Shown here piece after piece: positions 6,966 through 15,491 of a stretch of 37,450 bases of DNA. The stretch spans positions 1 to 37,450 of the forward strand of contig CALXTJ010000007.1 in NCBI GenBank assembly GCA_944391375.1. The letters run 5' to 3'. A program made the translations under genes and the position numbers. Every line of letters starts with the position of its first letter. Position 1 is the first letter of the stretch. The notes under the pieces are model-generated. The model had not been told where the DNA came from and did no database searches. It saw only the letters and a program-made list of their open reading frames with translations. This DNA is from an uncultured Alphaproteobacteria bacterium (GTDB lineage Bacteria; Pseudomonadota; Alphaproteobacteria; RF32; CAG-239).

Positions 6966-7121
6966 AAACAAAACCGCTTTGAAAAATCAAAGCGGGGAGC
7001 CACAAAACTGTACAAACGCAGTCAGGCTTATTCGTCGTATAAATACGCTTATTTCACCCACTCCCCTTATCAAGGAGGTTGTTTGTATGGCGTCTTGTGG
7101 ACACCGCCGCCAACCGGCGAC
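6966..7121 (-). ncRNA. Novel structured small RNA, unit C
   Basis: First unit in the direction of transcription. Terminator stem at 6974-6995 with a T-run at 6965-6973. It keeps CCACAA and TTGTGG, and its central hairpin contains ACCTCCTTGATAAGGGGAG, whose ACCTCCTT equals the anti-Shine-Dalgarno sequence of 16S rRNA. The opposite-strand frame that stays open in other units is frameshifted here, which argues that RNA rather than protein is conserved. Confidence 0.78.
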
Positions 7122-7127
7122 ATCCTT

Positions 7128-7155
7128 ATACTAAACTTTCTTTTGTACTTTGCAA
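7128..7155 (-). promoter_or_regulatory. Promoter of small RNA unit C
   Basis: TTGCAA (7150-7155), 16-base spacer, TAGTAT (7128-7133) on the minus strand. Confidence 0.7.
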
Positions 7156-7179
7156 GTTTTTTGTTTTTAAAATGCTAAA

Positions 7180-7208
7180 GCAGAATTTTCCAATTTGAAA
7201 AATTCTGC
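7180..7208 (-). terminator. Probable terminator of the der operon
   Basis: Stem CAGAATTTT (7181-7189) / AAAATTCTG (7199-7207), 28 bases after the der stop on the minus strand. The T-run is interrupted, so termination may be incomplete. Confidence 0.45.
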
Positions 7209-7235
7209 CCTTTGCTTGCCATTATAATCTTTGGG

Positions 7236-8573
7236 TTAGGCGTAAGGATTATCCGCCTTGCGAACCGTAATGCGAATCGGTACCCCGCCTAAGTTGAAAG
7301 TATCCCGTAAACTATTGATTAAATATCTTAAATAAGATTCCGGCAAGCCTTCCGGATTACTGGAAAATATGTAAAATGACGGCGGCCGTGTCTTGGCTTG
7401 GGTAATGTATTTCAGTTTTATCCGTCTCTTGTTTTTGCCTAAAGGCGGTTGATTTTGCTCTTGAACATCACTAAACCACTTGTTTAACGGAGCCGTCGGA
7501 ATCCTCGTGTTCCAACGCTTGTATACCTTGAATACCGCACTCATCAGCTTGTCTAATCCTTCTCTTCGCAGTGCGGAAATCGTTACCGTCGGAATGCCGC
7601 TGATTTGCGTTAAAGAGGTCTGTAACTTGTCGTTTAATTTTTCTAATGCTTCCTTACGATTGGCTATGTCCCACTTGTTTACGGCAATTACTAAAGCTCG
7701 CCCCTCATCTATTACTTGGCGGGCTATGGTTAAATCTTGCTTGTCTAATACGGCATCGGCATCTAATACCAATATTACGACTTGGGCCATAAAGGCTGCG
7801 TGCTTGGTGCTTGCTGCCGACATCTTTTCCAGAGAATCGCTTACTCTGGCTTGCTTACGCAAACCTGCCGTATCCGCTAAACTTATTTTGTGACCTTCCC
7901 AGATAAATTCCGAACTTATGGCATCTCGCGTAATACCCGCCTCCGGGCCGGTGAGCATCCGCTCGTCATTTAATAAGGCATTTACTAAGGTTGATTTGCC
8001 GACATTGGGCCTGCCTACCACCGCAAGCTTTAACGGTTTTTCTTCCTCATCTGCGGCACTGTCTTCTTCATCGGTTACTGATTTATCGTATCCTTTTAAC
8101 TCCGTGTATAAATCCTCCAAACCTAAACCGTGCTCGGCACTGAACGGTATGGGTTGTCCCAAACCTAACTTGTAGGCCTCAAATATGTTGTCCTCTTGGG
8201 CTTTGCCTTCACACTTGTTGGCCAGTAATATTGTCGGCTTGTGGCTTTGACGAACTAAATCGGCAAATACTTCATCGTAAGGATGTATGCCGCTGCGGGC
8301 ATCAAACATAAATAAACAAACATCGCTCTCTTCTATGGCTCGTTTGGTCTGTTTTAACATCCTTTGTTCTATGCTGCCCATTTTGGCATCTTCAAATCCT
8401 GCCGTGTCGGTTAAAAGTAATTCCAAATCCTTAAATTTGGCCAAAACTTCCTTGCGATCCCGCGTTACGCCCGGGGTGTCGTGCACAATGGCTATCTTCC
8501 TGCCGGCCAAACGATTAAATAAAGTGGATTTCCCTACATTGGGACGACCGATTATCGCTACTCTTAAACTCAT
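7236..8573 (-). CDS. der: Ribosome-assembly GTPase Der (EngA)
   Basis: Essential double GTPase that matures the 50S subunit. Two G domains are visible: the first with GRPNVGKS (9-16) and DTAGF, the second with GRPNVGKS near residue 190, DTAGL and NKWD. A C-terminal KH-like domain follows, with the conserved RRIKLKYITQAKTRPPSF segment. At 445 residues it has the family length. It is the last gene of a leftward block yfgM-like, bamB, der, an order shared with many proteobacteria including E. coli; only nine bases separate it from bamB. Confidence 0.97.
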   Translation of the reverse strand: MSLRVAIIGRPNVGKSTLFNRLAGRKIAIVHDTPGVTRDRKEVLAKFKDLELLLTDTAGFEDAKMGSIEQRMLKQTKRAIEESDVCLFMFDARSGIHPYDEVFADLVRQSHKPTILLANKCEGKAQEDNIFEAYKLGLGQPIPFSAEHGLGLEDLYTELKGYDKSVTDEEDSAADEEEKPLKLAVVGRPNVGKSTLVNALLNDERMLTGPEAGITRDAISSEFIWEGHKISLADTAGLRKQARVSDSLEKMSAASTKHAAFMAQVVILVLDADAVLDKQDLTIARQVIDEGRALVIAVNKWDIANRKEALEKLNDKLQTSLTQISGIPTVTISALRREGLDKLMSAVFKVYKRWNTRIPTAPLNKWFSDVQEQNQPPLGKNKRRIKLKYITQAKTRPPSFYIFSSNPEGLPESYLRYLINSLRDTFNLGGVPIRITVRKADNPYA

Positions 8574-8582
8574 ATCGTTTCC

Positions 8583-9908
8583 TTATTTGTATGCTGCCAA
8601 TTCCGCTTCATCGGTAGTGAATATTATGTATTCATCAGCCACTATCGGACCTAACGGTGTGCCTTGCTCTAATTCCGTGCGGCTTAAAACTGCCCCGTTA
8701 AGCGGCGATATCTTGTATAAAACCCCGTTGGAAGAGCTTACCAATAATTCCGAACCGGCCATTATCGGACCGCTTAAATATATGTCGCTCCGCTCTTTTA
8801 GAGGATATTCGCTTAATAATGTTAGGGACCAGATAATCTTACCGCTTTCTTTACTTAAAGCCATAAGCTCATTGTTGTTGGATAAAATAAAGAGGTAATT
8901 TCCCGAAATCCACGGCAGATTGGTGCCGCCGATTTTACGACTCCATAAAACTTCGCCGGTACGATAATCTACTTTGGTTAATAAGTCGTTGTGACCTATG
9001 GCATATACATATCCTCCCTCAATTACCGGAGCGGCTTTGATGGAGTTGATGCTTGTTGATAATCCTACTTGCGAATTGTCTATGACCGGAACACTCCAGG
9101 CCGGATATCCGATATCGGCACTGAAGGCTTGTATCTCGCCGTTGGAAAATCCTACCACAATTAAGTTTTCCGATAATGAACACGATGGAGCCGCATTACC
9201 GGCTAATACCGTATCTTCGGCCGATATGTTATACTTCCAAATCTCTTCACCGGTGGCCGTTTCTAACGCAAATAACCGATTATCCAAACTTTGTACCAAT
9301 AATTTGCTGCCGCATACTACCGGAGAGGTCCGTAACGGGGTGTTTATATCTTTACGCCACAAAATTTTACCGTTTTCCTTGTCAAGAGCAAAAACACTTC
9401 CGAAACCTCCGGCTGCATAGACCGCTTTGGTATCGGCCGTTATTCCGGCTCCGTTTAAACCGTTATCGTTTTCATATAAAGTGTGCGGCTTTAATTTTTG
9501 CTTCCAAAGTTTTTTGCCGCTTTGTAAGTCAAAGGCACTGACCGTGCCGTTGACATCTTGGGCATATACTTTGCCGTCGGCAATAATCGGCGAGGCTAAC
9601 AATAAGTTTCTGTCCGAACTGCCTTTGCCGAACTCGGCTTGCCATTGTTTGGTAATGTTGCGGCTTACTTGCAAATTGCCCCCGGTGTGGGCCGAATTTA
9701 CTCCGTTTTGAACCCAGTTGCGGTTAATTTCCGGAGTTGCAAGTAAATCTGTCTTGATTTCCGCATTTCCAAGTTGATGAGCATCGGGAGTATTTAAAAC
9801 CGATACCCGTTCTCCTTGCGGAAGCTCTTTTTTATCAGTAAATATTGAACATGCCGAAACACCGGCAGCTAATATAAGCAGTCCCAACAAACTTTTGCTA
9901 TTTGACAA
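8583..9908 (-). CDS. bamB: Outer-membrane assembly lipoprotein BamB
   Basis: PQQ-like beta-propeller lipoprotein of the BAM complex that inserts outer-membrane proteins. The N-terminus is a lipoprotein signal with lipobox AAGVSAC, Cys20 being the lipidation site. The rest is a series of blades with repeats of the form YVYAxxxxGxVxALDxxxGKxxW (for example VYAAGGFGSVFALDKENGKI), typical of the propeller. The 441-residue length is slightly above the E. coli protein. It sits between the yfgM-like gene and der, the classical context. Confidence 0.93.
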   Translation of the reverse strand: MSNSKSLLGLLILAAGVSACSIFTDKKELPQGERVSVLNTPDAHQLGNAEIKTDLLATPEINRNWVQNGVNSAHTGGNLQVSRNITKQWQAEFGKGSSDRNLLLASPIIADGKVYAQDVNGTVSAFDLQSGKKLWKQKLKPHTLYENDNGLNGAGITADTKAVYAAGGFGSVFALDKENGKILWRKDINTPLRTSPVVCGSKLLVQSLDNRLFALETATGEEIWKYNISAEDTVLAGNAAPSCSLSENLIVVGFSNGEIQAFSADIGYPAWSVPVIDNSQVGLSTSINSIKAAPVIEGGYVYAIGHNDLLTKVDYRTGEVLWSRKIGGTNLPWISGNYLFILSNNNELMALSKESGKIIWSLTLLSEYPLKERSDIYLSGPIMAGSELLVSSSNGVLYKISPLNGAVLSRTELEQGTPLGPIVADEYIIFTTDEAELAAYK

Positions 9909-9928
9909 TTTTGTTCTCCGTTATGGCT

Positions 9929-10678
9929 TTACAGACTGTTTAAAGTTGACAACATGTCCTGAATGCGACTCTTGAAGTTTTCCGATATGTTGGCATTTTC
10001 CAATAAGCCTTCATACAAACTGCGAGCCGTGTCAATATCACCGTTTTGGATGGCTGACATGGCAAGCAAATCAGTTGCCAAAGGTGACCACGAACTTTGC
10101 TCGTCTATTATCGGCTGTAAAAGAGCCTGAATTTGAGCATAAGAGGCTGTGTCAACTTCATAGGTTGCCAACTTTACGGCCGCTAAATTACGAATTTTGG
10201 AATTAAGCTCGTCGTTGTCTACTATGGCTTGCAGCATCTGCTTGCCCTCTTCGGTTTTGTTTTGTTCAAATAAAATCGTGGCAATTTGAATGCGAGCCAG
10301 CTGGCTGTAAATACCGTTATCGGAAGCCGCAATCTTTTCAAGTGCTTTGAGCTGAACTTCATAATTGTCGGCTGTTTGCAACGATATTAAATAATTTTCG
10401 GTTTGAGCTTGGTATTTTTGATCTTTCCAGCTCTTTATTGTTTCAAAACTGACGGCCGCACTTACCGCTACCACAACAAACAAAATTATGAACAGACCGT
10501 ACTTGTCCCAGAAAACTTTGAGATTGTCGTTCTTTACCTCTTCGTTTACTTCCTGAATAAAGGCGTCGGTCATTTCTTCGTCATAGGCTTTAACAGGTTT
10601 CTTAACTTCCGGAGCTTTAACCGTTTTTCCGGTCGTTGCAGCTTTGGAAGGGGACTTTTTTACAGTAGATTTTTTCAT
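9929..10678 (-). CDS. YfgM-like membrane-anchored TPR protein
   Basis: A 249-residue protein with a Lys/Ser/Pro-rich cytoplasmic N-terminus (1-50), one membrane helix (about 60-78, YGLFIILFVVVAVSAAVSF) and a periplasmic helical-repeat domain (about 90-249) of the tetratricopeptide-like type (DUF2133/YfgM family). Relatives associate with the Sec translocon and periplasmic chaperones. Its position immediately before bamB and der supports the assignment. The long basic N-terminal tail is more extended than in E. coli YfgM. Confidence 0.85.
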   Translation of the reverse strand: MKKSTVKKSPSKAATTGKTVKAPEVKKPVKAYDEEMTDAFIQEVNEEVKNDNLKVFWDKYGLFIILFVVVAVSAAVSFETIKSWKDQKYQAQTENYLISLQTADNYEVQLKALEKIAASDNGIYSQLARIQIATILFEQNKTEEGKQMLQAIVDNDELNSKIRNLAAVKLATYEVDTASYAQIQALLQPIIDEQSSWSPLATDLLAMSAIQNGDIDTARSLYEGLLENANISENFKSRIQDMLSTLNSL

Positions 10679-10734
10679 GTCTTTATTCCTTATAAAAATG
10701 TTTGTTTATCAATATAAAGCAATTTACGATTATA

Positions 10735-11931
10735 TCAATTGCTTTTTTTTATGTTAGAACCGATTTCGTTAATCAAAACGGCACGAATCCACCTTAAACC
10801 TTCTACCGGAAGCTTGTTGCCGAATATTGTGGTATGCGTATCGGAAACAATTGCCAGAAAATACCGCTCGGAGGTCGGCGTAAAGTTTATGTCCAATCCT
10901 TTGATGTTTTTAAAATCTATCATGTCATCGCGAATCCTTATAAAACCTATCTTGCGGAAAATAAATAACTTCTCCGCAGATATAACGATAATGTCTTTGG
11001 TTATTAAACTTAAAAAAGCATAAATAATTACCGACAATAAAAAGGCTAACAATATAAGGGCAATGTTGGGATAAATGTGCCGAATTATAATTTGGTAGTT
11101 GACTAAAGAATAAATAAATAAACTTCCGAAAGCTATAATAGTAAATATACTCAAAAAGCTGTAAGCATCAAAAAAAAGTTTTTTAATTTTTATCATCTTT
11201 TCGCCGCTTTTTTTACTCTTGAAAGTTATGTACGAAGGCTTTTTCATTTTGTAAAGCAAGTCTTTGGGAAGCCTCCAACCCGCTACTACTTCCCGATAAG
11301 GTTTATCCAAATCCTTAAAATTGCGGGAGACCATGCTCTTTTCGGAAATGGTTAAGGCCGGCATGTGCAAAGTTTGAGCATAATATTGCCACAGCTTGCG
11401 AATGCGGTGCTTGCCGGTACTGATGTATAAAGGAACAATTTTGGATTCATCTTTATGGTAAAGTTCAATGATAAACTTGTTTTTATTTAAAATACCGTAT
11501 TGATAAAATTTAACCCGCAGACGAACTCCCGAATAATTGTATAAAGGCTCGGTAAATGTGTAATTGGGGGCTAACAGCGGGTGATGCTTGACAATTATGT
11601 TATTGCCGTCAAAAAATACGGTTTTATATCTTAACAGGTTAAGTACCGCAAATATGACCGTGCCCAGACCTAAAATCATTAAAATGGCACTGAATACTAC
11701 CGGCGGAACCAAGGTGTGCAACTTAATTTTGGAAGGAGGCAAGTTGCGTTCCAAATCAGCCACTCCGTCAAGCGATAAGTTAAAAAAGTGGTACAATCCC
11801 AACACAAACAGCAATGTCCCCAAAACGGTCGCTAAACATAAAATCGTCGGCGAAAAACGATCCGTAATTTTGGCCGGCAATTTTTCTATATCCAGTTTTA
11901 GATTATGGCTGTAGTGATCCTGTTTGCACAT
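10735..11931 (-). CDS. Integral membrane protein of unknown function
   Basis: A 398-residue protein that I cannot assign. Four hydrophobic helices are visible, at about 29-51, 76-100, 258-280 and 287-310, arranged as two pairs. Each pair is followed by a soluble beta-rich part (about 105-170 and 315-390), and the second has the look of a PH-like domain (KDIIVISAEKLFIFRKIGFI). The duplicated two-helix plus beta layout suggests an internal duplication. GAGG lies eight bases before the start. It is 57 bases upstream of the yfgM-like gene on the same strand and may be the first gene of that operon. Confidence 0.6.
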   Translation of the reverse strand: MCKQDHYSHNLKLDIEKLPAKITDRFSPTILCLATVLGTLLFVLGLYHFFNLSLDGVADLERNLPPSKIKLHTLVPPVVFSAILMILGLGTVIFAVLNLLRYKTVFFDGNNIIVKHHPLLAPNYTFTEPLYNYSGVRLRVKFYQYGILNKNKFIIELYHKDESKIVPLYISTGKHRIRKLWQYYAQTLHMPALTISEKSMVSRNFKDLDKPYREVVAGWRLPKDLLYKMKKPSYITFKSKKSGEKMIKIKKLFFDAYSFLSIFTIIAFGSLFIYSLVNYQIIIRHIYPNIALILLAFLLSVIIYAFLSLITKDIIVISAEKLFIFRKIGFIRIRDDMIDFKNIKGLDINFTPTSERYFLAIVSDTHTTIFGNKLPVEGLRWIRAVLINEIGSNIKKSN

Positions 11932-12077
11932 ATTGTTTTCCTCAAAATCTACATAAATATGTTACTATATTACACAAATTAAAATAAACTGCATTATTTT
12001 TTTTGTGGTTATAAAAAATTTCGTTTGTTTTTTGTGCGTTTACTTAATATACTGCATACAACAAGATAGGTTTAAGA

Positions 12078-13748
12078 GTGGTTAATATGCTGTTGTTTGA
12101 TACATCTGCCGATTATTTGCAAATATTTTTTTATGTGTTGGCTTTTGCCGCTTGGGCCGTGGCGACTTTTGTCGTTAAAAATCTGAAAACGGCTAAGGGT
12201 TTGCAAATCCTTTTTGCCGGAGTTTGCTTGTTGTTTGTTACAGCGGTTTTGCAAAATTTTGCCGATGTCTTTTATCAGTATGCGGTGTCGGCTAAAGTTT
12301 TGGTTTTGGCAGAGCTGATTTTGCTGCTGATTAGTACCGTGTTGCTGATTATGGCCGCTTCGCAAATTTTAATGCTTAAAGATTTAACCGCTCCGCTGTT
12401 GATAACTTTTGTCTCAGTTGGACTTTGTTTGATTTTATATGCCATTTTTGTTGCCGATAATGCCCTTTTGGTAGATAATATTCGGCAGATACTGCCCGTT
12501 ATCGGCTTGTTTTATGTGTTCTTAAGTTTCCTGTCTAAACCTAAAGTTTGGAAATATCCGGCCGAACTTACGGCCGCTGCGGCGGTTGCCGGTTTAATCG
12601 TTTTAATGTTGTGGCCTATGTTTTTTGCAAACCGCTACCCGTGGTATGTTCCGCTTGATTTAATATTTTTGCTGGCTTTTGCTTATTTTTTGTTCGGTAA
12701 AGAAAATGCAACCCACAATTGGCAGTTAATCCGAGAAAAATATAACAAACTTAACAATAATCTGGCCGCCATCGTAAAGTCTTCGCCGTTCCCGATAGTT
12801 ATGGCCAAACTGGGTGATGATAGTCTTGTTAAAGTAAATCAGACCGCCTTGAAGTTGTTCGGAATTGCCGAAGATGAATTGCCTCGCTACCACTTTAAAG
12901 ATTTTTTTGTTGATGGGGATAATCGGCAATTGTTTTTGGAAAAACTTGAAAAAAACGGCGAAGTGCACGATTTTGAAATTTTAGTAAAAAGAGCCAACGG
13001 TAATACACCTTTTTGGCTGTTGGCTTCGGCTAATGTTATTGATTATAATAACGATGTTGTGCTTTATGCCGCTTTTCAGGATATTACATCGCGTAAAAAA
13101 AGAGAATCTTTGTTACAGTCTCAGGCAGACAGAGACCCACTTACATCTTTGTTTAATCGCCGCTATTTTGAAGCCAAAACAGCCCAAAAAATTGAAGCGG
13201 CTCATGCCCGAAAACAATCTTTTGCCGTGTTGATGATTGATGCCGATAATTTTAAAAATATAAACGATACCTACGGTCATAAAATCGGCGATAAGGTTTT
13301 AATAGAACTGGCGGCGGTTTGTGAACGCTCTCTTAGGCAAGATGATTTGGTGGCACGTTACGGCGGTGAAGAGTTTGTGGTGTTTTTGGCCAATGTCAGC
13401 GGCGAAATTGCCGTGACGGTGGCTGACCGGCTGCGAGAGGCTATAGCTCAAATTGTGGTGTATGCCGATAACGGACAACCGATTTCGTTTACGGTAAGTA
13501 TCGGGGTGGCTCCCTCCGGTATTTCCGATAATATTAACATGATGATTAAAATGGCCGATGATGCCATGTATGCCGCTAAGCAAAACGGTAGGAACCGGGT
13601 GGAAATATTTAAACGGGAACTGGCCGAAAAATTCGGAGAAAAACAAAATAACCAACAAAGATTGATGCATCCCGTGTTTGCCAAAGAGGAAACCGAAGAA
13701 ATTTCTTTGCTGGACGGCGTGGAAGCTAACCATATGCTTGAGGATTAA
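12078..13748 (+). CDS. Membrane PAS-GGDEF diguanylate cyclase
   Basis: Makes cyclic di-GMP from two GTP. Residues 1-205 hold about seven hydrophobic helices (a membrane sensor of unknown ligand), 225-340 a PAS domain ending in DITSRKKRE, and 350-515 a GGDEF domain. The active-site signature is GGEEF (429-433), a functional variant, and the inhibitory product-binding site R420-x-x-D423 lies five residues before it. A Glu-rich tail follows. The start is uncertain: GTG at 12078 or ATG at 12087. The stop overlaps closely with the next gene (two bases apart), suggesting translational coupling to the rRNA methyltransferase, an unusual pairing. Confidence 0.92.
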   Translation: MVNMLLFDTSADYLQIFFYVLAFAAWAVATFVVKNLKTAKGLQILFAGVCLLFVTAVLQNFADVFYQYAVSAKVLVLAELILLLISTVLLIMAASQILMLKDLTAPLLITFVSVGLCLILYAIFVADNALLVDNIRQILPVIGLFYVFLSFLSKPKVWKYPAELTAAAAVAGLIVLMLWPMFFANRYPWYVPLDLIFLLAFAYFLFGKENATHNWQLIREKYNKLNNNLAAIVKSSPFPIVMAKLGDDSLVKVNQTALKLFGIAEDELPRYHFKDFFVDGDNRQLFLEKLEKNGEVHDFEILVKRANGNTPFWLLASANVIDYNNDVVLYAAFQDITSRKKRESLLQSQADRDPLTSLFNRRYFEAKTAQKIEAAHARKQSFAVLMIDADNFKNINDTYGHKIGDKVLIELAAVCERSLRQDDLVARYGGEEFVVFLANVSGEIAVTVADRLREAIAQIVVYADNGQPISFTVSIGVAPSGISDNINMMIKMADDAMYAAKQNGRNRVEIFKRELAEKFGEKQNNQQRLMHPVFAKEETEEISLLDGVEANHMLED

Positions 13749-13749
13749 C

Positions 13750-14895
13750 ATGAAGTGTGAATATCAACAATATTGCGGAGGATGTTGCTTTAGGGATAAA
13801 ACCGAAGAGGAATATCGTCGGCTTAAAGAAGATAAAGTTAAAGGTATTTTGGCAGCAGCCTTAAAACAAACTGATTATGTTTGGGAACCACCGATATTTT
13901 TGCCGGACGGATTAAGAAGAAGAGCCTCCATGGCTTTTATTAACGATAAAAATAAATTGCGGCTTGGGTTTAATGAAAACGGCAATATGCAAATTGTGGA
14001 TTGCCTTAAGTGCCCGATGTTGACGCCCCGGCTTAATGCCTTGCTTCCGGCTTTGAGGGATTTTTTGGAAAAACTGTGTGCCGTAAAAGATATGCCCAAA
14101 AATAAAAAGAAACATCGTCTTACTCCTTGTTGTATACAAAACGGTGATGTCCTGCTTTTGGAGGCTGATAACGGTATTGATATTGTTTTGGAAAGTTTGG
14201 CTGACTTAAAGGTCGGACATCGTATGGAAATTGCCGATTTTGTTAATGCCAACGATGCCGTTATACGCTTTTCATACCGGCAAAATGCTTTTTCGCCGAT
14301 AGAGCCGATAGCCGCAAAATTAAAACCGATTATTAAAATCGGTAAATATGAGGTTGAGGTTGCTCCCGGAACATTTTTACAAGCTTCAAAACAGGGAGAG
14401 GAAGTTTTAATCGGTAAGGTTAAAGAATATGTGGGCAATACTGCCGGTAAAATTGCCGATTTGTTTTGCGGAATCGGTACTTTTTCTTATCCTTTGGCGG
14501 AAAATTCTCAAAATAAAATTGTGGCGGCCGATGTTAATAAAGCCCTTTTGAAAGGCTTTAAAAATTCGGTCTATCATAATATGATACATAATGTGGAAAT
14601 TGTTGAAAAAAATCTGTTTAAATACCCGTTTGCGGCAGACGAATTGGCCGAATTTGAGGTTGTGGTTTTGGATCCGCCTCGTGCCGGAGCTTCGGCTCAG
14701 GTTAAGGAATTGGCCGCCGCAGACGAGCTTAAAAAACCTAAAAAAGTTGTTATGGTATCGTGTAATCCGCACAGCTTTGTCAATGATGCCAATGTGCTGC
14801 TTGACGGCGGGTATAAAATGGATAAAGCCGTTATGGTTGACCAATTTGTGTATTCTAAACATACGGAAATGGTGGCCTTGTTTACAAAAAAATAA
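13750..14895 (+). CDS. TrmA/RumA-family 23S rRNA (uracil-5-)-methyltransferase
   Basis: Transfers methyl from S-adenosylmethionine to C5 of a uridine in RNA. An N-terminal iron-sulfur motif, C3, C9 and C12 with a probable fourth ligand at C88, matches the RlmC/RlmD type. The SAM site is DLFCGIGTFSYPLA, followed by DPPRAG, the catalytic cysteine in VMVSCNP, and the general base region near the end (YSKHTEMVALF). At 381 residues it lacks an N-terminal TRAM domain, closer to RlmC than to RlmD. The ATG at 13750 is chosen because it begins the Cys motif; an upstream in-frame start lies inside the preceding gene. It cannot be assigned to a single uridine from sequence. Confidence 0.88.
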   Translation: MKCEYQQYCGGCCFRDKTEEEYRRLKEDKVKGILAAALKQTDYVWEPPIFLPDGLRRRASMAFINDKNKLRLGFNENGNMQIVDCLKCPMLTPRLNALLPALRDFLEKLCAVKDMPKNKKKHRLTPCCIQNGDVLLLEADNGIDIVLESLADLKVGHRMEIADFVNANDAVIRFSYRQNAFSPIEPIAAKLKPIIKIGKYEVEVAPGTFLQASKQGEEVLIGKVKEYVGNTAGKIADLFCGIGTFSYPLAENSQNKIVAADVNKALLKGFKNSVYHNMIHNVEIVEKNLFKYPFAADELAEFEVVVLDPPRAGASAQVKELAAADELKKPKKVVMVSCNPHSFVNDANVLLDGGYKMDKAVMVDQFVYSKHTEMVALFTKK

Positions 14896-14936
14896 TTATT
14901 GTCCCATATAATGAACAAAAAAGAAACGGAGGAACT

Positions 14937-15479
14937 ATGAAAAAATTTGCACTTGGTTTAATGCTTTTAAGTATGGTCGGCGGCTGTGCTTGGTTTGAAA
15001 ATGAAAATGAAGACTATTATGTGGTGGTTTCCGGCACGGATGATACATCGTATCTTAAGGATATAGATGCTTGTCCTAAGGTACATATTCGTCAAGATGA
15101 TGTTAAAATCGTACAGGTGGCCGAATATCGTGAGTTGTTTACGATTAAAGCCGTCGGATATGAAGGCTTTTGTTATTTTAATGAAAAAGTACAGAAAGAC
15201 AGAGCGGTTATTAAACCTAAGTTCAAAATAACCCGTATTGAGGACAGCGATGTTACCGATGTACAGTTTTCTTACTATCTGGAAACAGTGGAAGGACCGG
15301 AAGGATTTTTAGGTAAAAAAACTTATTTTGCTTCGGTACATATTCCTCAAGGGGCACATGAGGTTGAGTTTACTGCCGATATCGGAGAATTAAGTATTCC
15401 GGTGCCGGGAACTTATAATCTGGATGTGTTTTTAGGCTTAATTGCCAATGGGTATGATCTGGAGTATAAAAGAAAATAA
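14937..15479 (+). CDS. Putative lipoprotein
   Basis: A 180-residue protein with a lipoprotein signal (MKKFALGLMLLSMVGGC, Cys17 lipidated) and a mostly beta-strand remainder with no motif I recognise. GGAGGAAC precedes the ATG. It is 12 bases upstream of transketolase on the same strand, probably cotranscribed with it. The mature part contains DYYVVVSGTDDTSYLKD and a late PVPGTYNLDVFLG segment, suggesting a small envelope beta-sandwich. No function is claimed. Confidence 0.7.
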   Translation: MKKFALGLMLLSMVGGCAWFENENEDYYVVVSGTDDTSYLKDIDACPKVHIRQDDVKIVQVAEYRELFTIKAVGYEGFCYFNEKVQKDRAVIKPKFKITRIEDSDVTDVQFSYYLETVEGPEGFLGKKTYFASVHIPQGAHEVEFTADIGELSIPVPGTYNLDVFLGLIANGYDLEYKRK

Positions 15480-15491
15480 AGGAGTACGGAT

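Larger units (their letters stand above)
6521..7155 (-). repeat. Triple tandem repeat of a small-RNA gene unit
   Basis: Three consecutive units with periods of about 222 and 218 bases. Flanking and promoter segments are nearly identical between units (for example AGTGTTTATATTAAAGAAAG in two of them), while the middle parts differ mainly in loops and paired positions. Each unit is a self-contained transcription unit on the minus strand. Confidence 0.9.

Noticed and set aside
6521..7155. CRISPR array
   Set aside because: Repeats are about 220 bases with promoters and terminators inside, not short repeats with unique spacers, and no cas genes are near.
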